A stretch of DNA of 64,000 bases, taken from NCBI GenBank assembly GCA_004369085.1, contig ML210157.1, forward strand, positions 191,057 through 255,056, written 5' to 3'. The notes beneath the pieces were generated by a model. The model saw nothing but the letters and a program-made list of their open reading frames with translations, was not told where the DNA came from and ran no database searches. Made by a program: the position numbers and the translations under genes. The stretch is from Coprinopsis marcescibilis. Its lineage: Eukaryota > Basidiomycota > Agaricomycetes > Agaricales > Psathyrellaceae. Shown one piece after another: positions 34,110 through 46,473 of this stretch; positions within the stretch are counted from its first letter, which is position 1, and the number at the start of each line of letters is the position of its first letter.

Positions 34110-35359
34110 TTACACAGGCACTACATGGACATCGTTTTTCTCGGCCGAACGTTGTTGTGGATCGTGGTTGCTGCGCTTGCTTTGTGACACGTCGAAGCTT
34201 CCGGATTCTGCGTTTGAGGAGCTGTGGACAAAGTCCATGGCTGTTGATACATGGGTCGTCTTGTCTGAGCTGCCTCGGTTGGGCTTTCGCCCCGCAGACC
34301 GTCCGGTGGTGATACGAAAGATGATCATTTGTGGGGAGATGGCCTAGGAAAAGGTTAATTCAATGCGTCATGGCAACCGGAACCAGAACATACCAATAGG
34401 AAAAAGTAGAGGATGCGGAAGAATCCTTGGTGGACCCCTGTCGCTCCCGCCCCACGGCTTTGGTTCATGAGAGCAGCGAGAACGATTCCGGCCAGCGACA
34501 GTGGCAAGGCTGCTTCAACTAGAATTGCAACGACGCTCAAGTACACTCTTGACGCGTTCGGCGGGAGGTGATCGCGGTGTTTGAAGTAGGCTCTGAGGAG
34601 ACTGTAAGAGATCATTCCGGTAATCAACGCGTTCAATGTAGCGTTGAGAGCAACCCAGGACACGGAGAAGTCGATGACCCATCCCGAAAAGATATCCTGC
34701 CACAGCATTTGGAGGATGCCCATAACTGTGAAATAGCTGGACTGAATACTGGAGCTCGAGTCTGGAGATTGCGGATCGGCTTACCAACAGAGGCGAGGTA
34801 AACGAGGGCAGGTAACACTACGACCCATCTTTTGTCGCTCCAGAAAAAGTAACATCTATAGAGCTAGAACAAAGATTTATCTCAATCAATGTAACAAAGA
34901 CCAAGGAACTTTGGCTTACCAGCAAACCATCTCCAACGAAGGCAATAAACGTCGACGCGATCCTCGCGATGCCATAAGATGGAGTACCCTGTCCAAACTG
35001 ATTCAGAGCAATACGGGTCCTCGCAAGGTCTCCAGGCACAGTGTTCAACAAAGAGTTGTAGTTCGAGTAATTGTTGCAGACCGTCGTCATAACACTCAAA
35101 CCAAGTATGGTGAAGCTGACAGCCACGTAAAGTATTCGTCCTTTCTTCGCAGCGCGAGATGATTCAAGATAAACCACCAGTCCATAAATGCACATAAACA
35201 GCTGAAGACCTGTCCAGAAAAACGTCATGAAACGACATTCTAAGTGCGACAAATCAATGACATACCTATGCTAACCAGCTGCACGTTTGATTCAGCATAT
35301 CCAATGGCAAGCCTTGCTGCAGGATTCTGCTGCGATCCGCCTCCGCTTCCTGTGCTCAT
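34110..35359 (-). CDS. seven-transmembrane protein, tandem copy B
   Basis: Five exons (35359-35266, 35209-34920, 34863-34785, 34725-34394, 34343-34110) close to 342 residues. It has the same topology as copy A: a Gly/Ser N-terminus, seven hydrophobic segments, the FIAFVGDGLLLYRCYFFW block and the MLWQDIFSGWVIDFSVSW loop. A polar C-tail follows AISPQMIIFRITTGRSAGR. Exons 2 and 3 have identical lengths to copy A (290 and 79 nt). The N-terminal linker is shorter by 11 codons and the junction before AISPQ lacks four residues. Expected at the plasma or endomembrane, function unknown. All introns are GT-AG and phase-conserved with copy A, so duplication followed intron gain. Confidence 0.9.
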
Positions 35360-36813
35360 TTGATTGAGAGCTAAAGATTAGGTGGGCCCGTCGGGATTGC
35401 GCTGGCAGTTGCAGCAGAGGCAAAAGATGGGAGAGATGTGGGTCAGGCCAAGGTCAGCCTAAGCCTTGCTTGATATAGTGATATTGGTGATAGTGATAAA
35501 TGGTCGAGAAGTCCACGCCGCCTGGTCCGGAAGCCAGAAGAGAAGCGGAGCAGTTATGGCGAACCTGTAACGCCGGCGTACGGATTCTTAGATATCCATC
35601 GAGCAATAGTTGGACGTAACTGAACAACGCGGTTATAGTATGTTTCCGTCATCGTGATTCATTTTGTCACCTGGTTCGAAAAGACAAAGGTTCCGATAAC
35701 CTCTCGACCAATAGGAGTCTACCATGCGGACGTCGTTCCTGGGTTTGTTTCGAAAAGAGTGAAACCTCCGGATTGAGAGAGGCAAAAGAACACGCTTTCG
35801 AGCGATATATGAACTCTATAAGAGTTCAACGCGTCCTTTCAAGTCCAAAAATCGTCTGCCAGGGTTGACACAAATCCGAGGGAGCATATGTAAATGCCTG
35901 TCGAAATCCCATAACAGTGAGTTCTATATCAGAAGTTCGATGTGTATCAGAGGATATCTAACCTGTTAAGATGCTTGGTTTCTCACTCCCACTCATAGTA
36001 AACTGGTTGCGACCCCACGTTAAACACTCGAGCGACCACATCATCATCATTGCGTTTAACGGTTCTGGGTTCTCGGCTGCCCTGATTTTCTGCCATCCGC
36101 GGTTTGCGGCCAACAGTGCGACGTTTAGGCGCTGTTTATCAGAGAATCATCCTTTCCGGTCAATAGAAGAAGCTTATATGCACATGTTGGAGGAGAACGG
36201 ATGAAGGTAGTGGTTGAGAGCAAGGTTTGATTCAGATTTCAGTGGCAGTTTGAGCCGGCGGCAGTCAACTGATTTCTCCACGGCCTACCACGCATGTCAC
36301 GCACGGTATACTGCTTTCAAACGTCCTACTATGGTCTGGTATCTACCCTGTTTTACCCTGTTCTTTTACGTTGCACTCCATGGACCATAGTCCGAATACA
36401 AAAAGCATAATAGTTTCATCTTTGTTTTGGATTGAGGTATGTAGTAGGTATTTCAACAATTAAATCCGAGGTTATTTAAGTATCTGCAAAAAAGGTCAGA
36501 ACGAACATAGTAAATTAGCTGTGCAAAAAACGATGTTCAAACACCCGGGGAAATCAACAAAAAGTCCTTGAAGTTGCCTTGAAGATAAATAATAAAACGA
36601 GTGTTGCGCTACGTGTTTGACGCGTAGAAGTGGGGTTATATGCTGCTCTTGATGGGCCCATGAAGTGTTAGTCTTGACCAGGCCATCTGCAAGTATCTGA
36701 GCCATTTAAATCGTAATGGCAGAATGCTGAAACGAACAGTTAGGCATGATCATGGGGAGAACAACGTCAGAAAAACCTACCGAGGTACTATTTCTACAAT
36801 ACATCTATTAGTT
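35360..36813. other. intergenic, nothing recognised
   Basis: About 1.45 kb between the start of 7-TM copy B and the 3' end of the AA8-AA12 gene. The longest frames (for example 35971-36204) show no domain. Confidence 0.5.
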
Positions 36814-39438
36814 TCAAGCAACAGCCATCAGCGCAAGGAGCGACAGACAAAGTGCCGAGATGAATTTCGTCGATGGAGAAATCGAGGAGGCACTTCCAGG
36901 ACGGAGAAGGAAGATCTCGCCCGAAGTATCACTCGAGACATACAGATGGTTTCCGCTGTTACCAAAGACGAGGCCAACAGGTCGGAAGCATCCTTTTCCG
37001 CACTCGTTTTCGTTCAGGTTTGCTAAAACGTCCCGAGCACTGGTTTTAGTGTCAGCGAGCGAGGCTGAGGGGCTCCATTCCCCTGAGGAAGACAATTGGC
37101 CTGGAACAGCGACGACTTTGTAACCCTGCGTAAAACGGTAAGAGAGGTTTAGACATATGAGCCAGCAGAGCAACGCAAACGCACTTGAGGAGGGCTTCGG
37201 TTCCAACTACCGTGCAACGCCGCATAGAGATTGTGATCTCCATCCCTAGCACCAAACTTCATATCCAAAGGCGCAGTGTGTGGGGGCAAGATGACGGTAG
37301 GCTTGACAGCATTGGCTTCGCACCAATCATCGGTAAACGTTCCATTGGTGGTATCTTGGACGAACCAGTCTCCAGGGATCTTGGGAGTGTCTCCGTTGCC
37401 AAAGTCTCCGCCTTCCCAGACAGTGAAACATACGGGGTACCCACCAAAGACGGATGCTGGGGACGATGTGGAGCCAACTAGGGATCGATCATAAGAAATC
37501 AGGCCCAGGTCAATCCCAAGGGGCTTAACTCACGTCTGTAAACCTTTTCAGCAGGGTTATCGTTATGTATATCTCTGCGTTCTCCGTTCACGATGCGGAA
37601 AGCCTCGTCCATGGAGTTTTCTGCGACGAAACCGGGATATCAGAGGTGATTCGGAACAATTTCAAGGACAACTGACCAATACTATGGACGATACCGGCGC
37701 TGTCCTCAACCAAGCCGACATCATTACGCATCCCGAAGCTAAAATAATCACAGTTAGCAAACTTCCGGCCATACAACCAGACTTTGCTTACCCCATGATC
37801 TTTCCATACTCGCTGAAAAGGTGGGTCAGCAACACACAACAGATATGTGCCCAAGATTGTGCTCACTCATCAGTATAGACGACACTGTCATTTTCAGGTA
37901 GCCTGCTGACATCGAATACGCGAATTTGTGCCGTGCCGGTCGATTGGAAGAAGGACGCCTGCTCAATGTTACCGTTGGCACCAACGCTGATGAGCAGGTG
38001 ATCGGGGTTGCGGCGAGAGAAAAGGACTGTTCTGGTGACGTGACCTGGATTGTCCATCCTCAAAATTGACGCGTCATGAGTTGGTTGGATTTAGTGATAC
38101 TGGACCAAAACTCACCCTGTAACCAAGGTCCGCCTGTTAGACGCAGTCATCTGCTCAGGGTTGTAGTCCCACATCCATGCAACATCAGGGGAACTGCGAA
38201 AGTTAGCTTCAAAACGTGTCTGGGAAGAAATGTAAAAGTACATACCTGGCAACGAGCCTGTTACCTGAAGGATGTACATCAATTCCGTGGTTTAGCCTTC
38301 CGTCTTCAATGATAACCTTGCTGCTGGTCACGCAACCACTGGCGTCGACCGTGTGTCCCGTCACTCCAATTCCCCTCTCAATGACGAGGAGATTGCCTCG
38401 GGAATCCAAGGTGATGCCTCGTGGCGTCCGCAGCTTTCCTAGAACGGGTGTGACAACCCATCCGTTTCCAGTTTTCATAGAAAAGCTTGGAGCAGGGGCA
38501 TTGGCACATGACGAAGGACTCGTGTTCACCGGCGGGCTAGCTGTTGACGATGGCGAAGCCTCTTCCTGTACAGGTGGTGGCAGGGGTGGAGCAGCTTGAA
38601 GTTGTTCCAAAGCGAGATTGTATGTATCTGACTGAGCCCGTGTGACATTGAGGCCATGTTGGCCTGCGACGCTGTGTTGAGGAATGCCGGCGTCCGCGCT
38701 GCCATCATCTCTTGGCCTCTCTGACCCGTGTGCTGCAAAACCGAACGGAGCGATACCGGTGAAAGCAATGGCATTAACTCCTCCAGTCCAGGTCGTGCAA
38801 TCCTAGGAGCGCCAAACGTGTGTGACGTCAGCCAGGGTCATATCAATATGAAAGCGGGAAGAAACACGCACCTGGCACCTGTAAACAATCCGCTGGTGGG
38901 TTGTATTGACACCAGATGTACCTAGGACGGTGATTGTCGGTCCTTCGAGGACAGGCGGGGAGCCAAAACGCCTACGATAGACGTCAGGAACGATGTCCTG
39001 CTGCAGACATTACAAGATGAACGTACTCTGTTTGACGAATTGTGGCAACGGCGCTATTATCAGCGTTCACCCAGGCGACGATGAGGGGGTTGTTCCTCAT
39101 GCCACCCCCCAGGCTGTTCCCAAGCCATCCAGTTCCCCTTGGCCCGGTGAAAATCCCGATGAACTCTGTAGATCGAGGAGCTCCAGCAGCGGGTTCTGGT
39201 GGAAAGATGTAGCCAAAGCCGAAATCGAGGTCGGCATCGTAATGTCGCTGGAAGCAGATGTCGGTAGTGCTGTCGCACCACTCAGAAGCAACCGGGTCGC
39301 CCTGCGCTCTCGCAGTTATGGCTCCTATTCAGCAGAACCGCGATTCAGAACTGAAGGTCATAGCACCCGAAAATCGCGTCAAAACACACCTAGCAGGCTG
39401 GCTCCCAACGCCAGGGAACAAGAGAGAACGGTACGCAT
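36814..39438 (-). CDS. AA8-AA12 haem/PQQ pyranose dehydrogenase, probably GPI-anchored
   Basis: Exons 39438-39390, 39324-39023, 39000-38872, 38802-38246, 38193-38116, 38058-37867, 37812-37792, 37738-37677, 37620-37534, 37477-37185, 37125-36814 close to 693 residues. After a signal peptide (MRTVLSCSLALGASLLGAIT) comes an AA8 b-type cytochrome domain. Its Met ligand region is SLGGGMRNNPLIVAW, followed by RIVYRCQDCTTWTGG, and the candidate His ligand lies in PQHSVAGQHGLN. A Pro/Ser linker leads to an AA12 PQQ domain (LRTPRGITLDSRGNLL, LNHGIDV, LPPHTAPLDMKFG, LHGSWNRSPPQGYKVV). The C-terminus FISALCLSLLALMAVA after a small-residue stretch fits a GPI signal. The closest characterised architecture is Coprinopsis CcPDH, but the CBM1 is replaced by the anchor. 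The join at 39022-39001 requires an unusually short (22-25 nt) intron. Confidence 0.87.
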
Positions 39439-40833
39439 TAGTGGTGGTAACCTGCCAAACGTTGAATCCGCAAAGGTTTCACAAGCAGTTCTTCATGGAA
39501 GGATTATAAAACAATTTCGTAAGTGCCACCGAGATGTCCATCGAAAAACTTGACACAGACGCCGCATGTAAGCGCATGTATCATCATCTCATCGTCCCTT
39601 ACAATCCCGATCGCATCTTTACGTTATCAAATGAGATGCTTCCAATTGGAACACCCTCAAATCTCTATGTTTTAACTTTTTAAGGCAGAACGGATTTGCG
39701 AGGCCTGCTTTCAATGGTTCAATTATGAGTTGAGTACCTCCACTGACATCATACCTAGCATCATTCGAGGTCAACTGTCAAAAAAGCAGGCTCGTGGGCT
39801 TCACACTTTCAAGGGCCGGCAAGTCTGAGATCCATGACGACATGTACACATGCGTGGCAGTAATAGCAGTGCAGTCCCACCTAGTCTCACTCATGATTCT
39901 GGGAACGACAAGTGCTGAGCTAGGGCGGCCTAAGGAAGCCTCAGGAGTGGGCTGCGCACATCGGCTGGTCAGTGGTCAACGTGAATTAGGCCGATGGCCA
40001 GCCTTGGCCAGCCTCATCAAGGTGACAAGAGTAACAAGATTCGCAATGGGATAAACCTATAGTGTTAATCATTCTTGGAGTTACAATACACTGCATACCA
40101 TCGTATAACCATTCCATGCAATACTACAGAACCGACACTGGCGGAATAAGCGGACTCCACCTGTACATTCCAAAGTGGCGATCTGTCCCAGCCATCCCAT
40201 GTAGAACTCTTTAAAAAGATGTGCACGGCGTTCCAAGCCCGCGCGTGAAGATTTTATTAGCCAGTGATGTGTTGCTATGCCTCGGTCCTGGGATTCGTGA
40301 AAAGCAAGACTGACAGAGAAAACAAGCGGTATACATACGGTGCCCAGCGTCGGCAACTCCTAAGAGCCTGAGGAGGTCATGGATCATCATGAAGGGATGA
40401 ATAAAGGAACAAGCGCCCTGGGTGGGCGTATGCAGCCAATTACAGCCCTAAGTTGACCCGTAACGGAGACTGTATCAGATTGCTTTGCGACAGTTCGGAA
40501 TTGGGAATGCAAAAGGGGGCAAAAGGAGCAAAATTATGCCAAGACGATTTATTGAGAACCGTTGAGACAGTCGATTTCTTTGTCCGCGAGGAGCGTGCCT
40601 AGTATGAGCTCATACACCCAGTTAAGCGCCACCGTCATTACAGAACGAGGAAGAGTGGAAGCTGCAGTGACGACGGTTGACCGAGAAGCAGCCCCTATTA
40701 GACGTCCGGAACCATCCGGGCCGCGATCAAATATGCCGAGGTGCCGGCCAGCTCAAAGGTCACATGACAGCTAAATTCGTGAAATGGCCGGGCTCATTGT
40801 CGCGAACGACGTCGACGCATCATCCCCGCCGCC
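39439..40833. other. intergenic, nothing recognised
   Basis: About 1.4 kb of promoter and spacer between divergent genes (AA8-AA12 minus, bL28m plus). No supported frame. Confidence 0.5.
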
Positions 40834-41512
40834 ATGTTTCCAAGTTTACCTGCCCTTGGGGAGCTTTCTCAACCCTTCAAACGCGCTCAATTTGGTCTCT
40901 TTGGCGGTAAAACCAAGCTGTACGGCAACAACGTTCCATTCTCGAAACACAAAACACGGCGGACATGGCTTCCTAACGTTCAGCGAAAGCGGATACCTTC
41001 AGACATCTTGGGCGAATCTGTAAGGCTGAAGGTTACGACGAGAGTCTTGAGGACTATCAAGAAAGTGAGCTATATTCACTTCAACCCTTTGACACTGCAT
41101 AACTGTGTTGCAGTACGGAGGCCTCGACAACTACCTCAAAGGAACGGCATCCCACAAGCTGGGATACGTCGGCCTTGGTTTGAAGCTCAAGGTTAAGGAC
41201 ACAGAGAAACAGCAACAAATTGTACACTCGAAAACGCCAGAGGGACAGAAGGAACTGGAGAAAAAGCTGCTAGCTCACTCTAAGTGGGGTCTGGCTATTG
41301 GAACTATGAAGATGGGCGTGAAGCGGACCGCCAGCATTCTGCCCGGGAACTCAGTAGAGGATGCTAGAAAGGCTAGGATAGACGCCGGGAAAGCTTTGGG
41401 ATTGCCAGGGCCCGCTAAGTGAGTTCCCCGAACCCTACGTTTCGGAGCACATACTGACGGAAGCCTCTTTAGCCCGGCGCAGACGTTCAAATACTTGCAA
41501 GCGAAAGCTTAG
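40834..41512 (+). CDS. MRPL24: mitochondrial ribosomal protein bL28m
   Basis: Three exons (40834-41064, 41114-41418, 41473-41512) close to 191 residues, starting at an ATG in a GCCGCCATG context. The L28 core is near the N-terminus: FGGKTKLYGNNVPFSKHKTR, RTWLPNVQRKRI, VRLKVTTRVLRTIKKYGGLD, matching the bacterial L28 pattern of GNNVSHANNKTKRRFLPN type. A fungal C-terminal extension follows (EKKLLAHSKWGLAIGTMKMG, ending NPAQTFKYLQAKA). It is a structural protein of the mitochondrial large subunit (named Mrpl24 in yeast). The leader before the L28 core is short and lacks acidic residues apart from one Glu, as expected for mitochondrial import. The last coding exon is only 40 nt. Confidence 0.88.
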
Positions 41513-41868
41513 ATTGATATCTTACCTGTGCTTATACCTCCATAATTTTAATCTGGGTTTCAGGAAATCTCCAGCAGGTTGCCCGTATGCATGTATGCGC
41601 GGTCGATGTTTTTGACCTACAAGCAGAAGTTTGAGCAGGCCTCCGGATTGGACGCGTTCGGCTCTGCGGTGAGTCCTTCAACAGTGATGTGTGGCTTAGG
41701 CTGAACAAGAATAAACGCGTGTAGCAAAGCAAGAATTCCGAACAATAGACAACATGAAATAATGCATAAATTAAGACGTGAAGAAACTCTTTTCGTGGTA
41801 ACATAACCCTGGTGGAACCTCAGTTAGGCAAATTCGTGAACATGGGCTCCCAGCCAATCCCATAACCG
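41513..41868. other. convergent intergenic region
   Basis: Lies between the 3' ends of bL28m (plus) and the unknown gene (minus). Probably 3'UTRs; a GT...AG-like 3'UTR intron around 41600-41725 cannot be excluded. Confidence 0.4.
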
Positions 41869-43073
41869 TCAGACCTTTGCGACGGACGTCACGGCCTTCA
41901 TTAAAATCCCTCTCATCGTGTCCATCTCCAGCCACAGGTCTACGTCAAAATACCCGACAAATTGCAAGTTCTCTCGGAGTGCGTTGAGACCGACCGTCGT
42001 GGACACGATGAGTTGCTCTTCTCGAAGAGTCCGCGCAGTTGCTTCCAGCTCACGAGCTATCGAGGAAATGGTGCGTTGGCTTGCATCGGTAGCGTTCAAA
42101 AGCGGTTTGCTGCGCTCGACCTTGGGTTTGCCAGACCTGAAAGGGTTGAACCGACGAAGACCGGCGAACCAAGAGCAGGTGGTGCCCCGCAACGCGTTCA
42201 GAGACGCTTCGAACTCAGTCCGCGGTGAAATGGAAGGCAGCGGGTGCATAATGTCGTGGATCCACTGTGGAACGATTTTGCGAAACAGTTCGGCTTGATT
42301 CTTGTTATGGAGATAAACGACGAGCTCGGGGAACGTTAGGAGGTGTGGGACGGCAATCAGGACGCGATGGAGGTCGCCGTGTATTCTTCGTGGTATTGGG
42401 GGGAGTGACGCGCCGTCTTCGTCCTTCCTGGGTGCAAGGTTCGGGACGTTCATGGCGAAGAGGAAGTCGTTGATGGGCATTTCGCAAATTCGGCCTGAAG
42501 CACGTCTTGGCCGACTTTCATAGGCGACCAAGATATGCGTTGGGCCAAGCTGGCGCGGAGATATCAGGGCTTCGTGGACCGTCAGATTCAGGCTTTCCAG
42601 CGATATATGACTTCCATGCTGAACCCATGGTACCACTGGTATCCTTCTAGCGGAAGCTTTCGCCGACAATACTGTCTCGTTTAATATGGATAGTCTGGGA
42701 CTGTTTATCTTGCATCCGACGCTTACGTCGTCCTCGTCGTCCTCGTCGTTACTAGCGGACACTGTGGTTCCTGACAAAACAGGACTCCCAATGCTTTGAT
42801 ACAGCCATTCCCATGGCCTGTGCACAGGTTCAAGATTAGATGAGCGAAAAGTCGCGGAGATTTAGCTGCTCACCCCTTATCGCCAACAGGCCGTAGCTTC
42901 AAATCGGCGCGAATGTCTGCGATGCTATGGATATGCAGATAGTCTTCTCGATCCGGACAGATGTCGATCAACACCTTCAAGTCGATGTGTCGTTCCTTGG
43001 GGTAAAGGAAAGGTGGCACAACGTGCTTGTCGTGCACGAGTTGAAGGATAGGGAGATGGGCCATTATCGACAT
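41869..43073 (-). CDS. hypothetical protein, no recognised domain
   Basis: Two exons (43073-42874, 42817-41869) join in phase (DKG to PWEWLYQSIG) to give 382 residues from the ATG at 43073. There is no signal peptide or membrane span. It contains an Asp/Glu-rich stretch (NDEDDEDD), a block ISLESLNLTVHEALISPRQL, a central VLIAVPHLLTFPELVVYLHN and a C-terminal heptad-like helix (TISSIARELEATARTLREEQ) ending in FVGYFDVDLWLEMDTM. The ordered helices and lack of low complexity suggest a real folded cytosolic protein. I cannot assign a family. An in-frame extension upstream lacks an ATG. Confidence 0.7.
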
Positions 43074-43840
43074 GCCGCTAGGGGTAGAGCAACGAGCCTT
43101 TCGCGAAGCTTTAAGGCCCAGAGACAGGATCAAAGGAATCGCGGGGCTGTGGTCGTGGTCGTGGTCTGTTTCATTGTTCTGTCGTGGTTGCAACTTCTGT
43201 GCGTACAGTGGCTGATTGTCCTGTGCCTCTGGATTCCGAGCTCCTATGTTTCTTTGCCACTCGCTTATCAAGATATTAACAGGTTCTTGATAACGTTGGC
43301 TGTTGTTTACGCTCCTTCAACAATCAGGGATTTTCGCACCTGACCTATTATCGTATAGACCCCGATGTGCTGTCTTTGTGCGGGGAATTGACAGAATACG
43401 TCGTCAAAGAAATACCATAGAACCTCGAGGTGCGTTCTTAACGCCGATTTCTTTCTTCCTAGGTGGTAACCCACATTCGTTCAAGTCCAAGGGCGCAGTC
43501 GGGCAGGTTCATTTATCGGTCCATCTGGCAGAGGAAAGGTTGATATTATAAGCCCTACAGATATCATCTAATCGTCGGAAGAGACCTTTTCGATGCGTTG
43601 AGTTGGGAGCACTGTGGCATCGCATGGCATGGACCATAAGCACGTTCGAGCATATCAGACCCAAATCCGACCTCCGCCAAGCAGTGTTTCGGATTCTTTT
43701 GAATGTTACGCTTGACATTGGAGAGCCCCTGAGCAAGCATGTCACCCTCCTCCATGCATCTTTGATTCTTTACCCATCTTCACATATTCCCCCTTCTCGT
43801 TGGTCAACACCCTCAACTGGAGAGGCATCCAGTTTTTCAA
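43074..43840. other. divergent intergenic region
   Basis: Promoter space between the unknown gene (minus) and the alginate-lyase-domain gene (plus). Short frames only. Confidence 0.5.
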
Positions 43841-45681
43841 ATGACTTCCACATTCCTTTTAATTTTGCTCCTTTCATTATCTCTTCTTTGTGTCTCTGAG
43901 GCGCAAACCAGCTACGCGAATGAATTCGTCGACCCTGACTACATCCTCAACGGGAACTTCCCCGGAAACACTGCCTCTGCTCAGAAGACTATTGGCGACT
44001 GGGCTACAAAATTGGCGGCTGACGGTCCATGGAGTAAGGCTCGGAGCAAGGTCGTTCTTTCTCATTCCTTTTGTTGACTCATTTCTAGGTGTCACGAGTA
44101 AGGACGCAACGCCTCCTTCAGGAACCAAGCATGATTATATGAGTTGGGCTCCGTAGTGCGTAGCCTCCTCTTTCATGTAGATTCTGGCTGGCTAACATCC
44201 GTCGTAGTTGGTGGCCCGATTGCTCGGAGGCCGGTAATTCTACGGCCTTGCCTGGAACCGAAGGTACACCGCGACTTGCATGGGGTACCTCAATCGCTTC
44301 ACACAAAAATTGATATTCTTCCAGTGTGGACAATGTGTCGCTACGTTCGCCAGGATGGCAAATTCAACCCCGATATTCGAAATGTCAATGATGTGGGAAA
44401 CTTCCAAACCATGACCGATGCTGTTTTCTACAATGCCATGGCTTGGGCTTTAAACAGGAGCTCGCAAACGTACTTCTCCAGGAATGCAGGTGAATGGAAG
44501 TGCACACAAGCTTTCTTACTACTGCTTACATTATGAATCAGTTCGCTTTATTCAGGCTTGGTTCTTGGATGAAAACACAAGGATGAATCCCAACCTCAAC
44601 TACGCACAGATGATACGGGGATCTGATGGCCGGCCAGGCAGCCCAACGGGGGTTCTGTGAGTTCGTCCCCTCCCTTGGCTATCGTGACTTAATATGACCT
44701 AAATTTGCTAGCGATCTTAAAGGAATGGCAAAAATTGCCTCCGCAATTCTCATCCTCCGCAGAGGAAATAGTCCTGACTGGACGAGCGACCTTGATGACC
44801 AAATGGTCTCTTGGGCCCAGGAGCACACGCACTGGCTTGAAACCTCGGAAAATGCCCTCGCCGAAGGTCATGCAGAGAAGTACTGTCACTTTATTGTCAC
44901 TCGGTCAAGTAGCTCATGACCTTTGTTCAATAGCAATCACGGATCATTCTATTACAATCAACTGGCTGGCTTGAAGCTCATCGTTAATGATATTCCTGGA
45001 GCTATCAACGTCACTTCAACCTACTTCTCCAACCAATTCGCATCTCAAATGGTCGCAAGCGGTGAGCAGGTTAGTAGCAGACGCCTTCTCTTAATTGTGC
45101 CATAACGATGACGCTCGACGTCTACAGCCGCTTGAAGCAGCAAGGACGCGCCCGTACCACTACCGAGCGTATAATATCGCGGCAATGATCGTACGGACTC
45201 TCTCACAATCATCTTAACTCTGTCTAATTTGGGCTAGACAAACGCGCGGATTGAAAAATACGCCAATCCCAGCTCCGACGTGTGGAATCGCACCTCTTCC
45301 ACGAGTGCGACCATCAAGACAGCGCTGGATTACGCGATGACACACCGTGCAGCTGACAGCGGGGAGGCTGAATACGCAATTGAACTATACCCAAACGTCG
45401 CTGCTGTCGCTTCTGTTTACGGAGACGAAAGCGGCACTTATCTGGAGTACTTGCGGAACGAAGAGCCTGGGTTCTACGGGGAGCCTTACTTCATGCTGAG
45501 CTATGGTACCTGGGCCGCATCCGAACAGACACCGCTTCCGAATCCCTCGCCATCACAAATCCCCAAGTCTACTTCTGGCTCCAAGCTAACAGCAGCGAAT
45601 GGTGCAGCAGCAATAAACGTCATAATGAGTCGATTCTTGCAGTTTACACTTCCCCTGGTACTACTGTCACTGATGTCCTAG
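43841..45681 (+). CDS. secreted alginate-lyase-domain protein, probably GPI-anchored
   Basis: Nine exons (43841-44033, 44089-44152, 44208-44263, 44325-44489, 44542-44656, 44712-44879, 44934-45069, 45128-45190, 45238-45681) close to 467 residues. Signal peptide MTSTFLLILLLSLSLLCVSE. The (alpha/alpha)-barrel Alginate_lyase (Pfam) fold shows HDYMSWAPWWPDCSEAGNST, GKFNPDIRNVNDVGNFQTMT, RMNPNLNYAQMIRG, EKNNHGSFYYNQL and AARTRPYHYRAYNIAAMI. The NNHG-x-[FY]-Y-x-Q and RPYHYR blocks carry the Asn/His and Tyr expected at a lyase site. A C-terminal hydrophobic tail (RFLQFTLPLVLLSLMS) after a Ser/Pro stretch suggests a GPI signal. Fungal homologues are annotated by domain only. The substrate (a uronate polymer, perhaps glucuronan) is inference. 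Confidence 0.9.
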
Positions 45682-46473
45682 TTCGATACGTAAACTGATA
45701 TTTACAATAAGTCTTCGATCCATCGGTCAACTATTGGCTCTCACTTCACAAATTGTATTTTGAGTTTCTTATACTTTGTAACTGATGACTCAGCGTCTGC
45801 AAAGGCGAAATTGCGAGGCCCATACCATCTCAGTTCAAGCTGTATGTAAACTCGGGCTCTTCGTTGTGAGATGATTTCTCGGCGGCAAGGTACCGGCGCC
45901 ACGATTTCTTTTGCCTTTCCCGTTACTGTTTTATTGCGTCACAGTCCACAACCTCAGGCCTCAGGGCCAATCAAGGGGCTACGGGAGCTCGAAGATAGCA
46001 CGAAATGGGGACCCATTCTTTTCTCAGTCATGTAGGCCAAACTGACCGTGGTCTTTTTCCAAACCAGTTATACTCGTTCCATCACCTGTTCAACATGTCA
46101 GGCCGAATGGGATCGTACAGTGAACATTTGATCAAAGTCCCTACTTTATCGAATATATGTACCACCCTTTGACCAAGTTGCGGGATAAGTGGTTCACCCT
46201 GGCAAAGGTTCATCGCCGTTCCACCTTAAGACCTATGCGTCAGGCAAGTTATCATACTAATGTGTAAGTATAAGTTAGACCAAAGTGAGCTAGCCTTTTG
46301 GTGGCGCATCATAATCAATAATTATGCCATTCACTGCCCAGGGCCAAGTAATGATGTCGGGAACCGGAGGTACGTAAATTAAACAGGTGACCTTGTTTAA
46401 GCGCCTCAAGGCATAATACGACAAAAGCATCACCAGGGGGATACGATGGCAGTCCTTCCTGTCGCACTACTAC
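45682..46473. other. intergenic, nothing recognised
   Basis: Spacer and promoter before the membrane-protein cluster. No coding frame supported. Confidence 0.5.

Noticed and set aside
36494..36720. Minus-strand short frame near the AA8-AA12 3' end
   Set aside because: Lies in 3' flank, no domain, not extendable.
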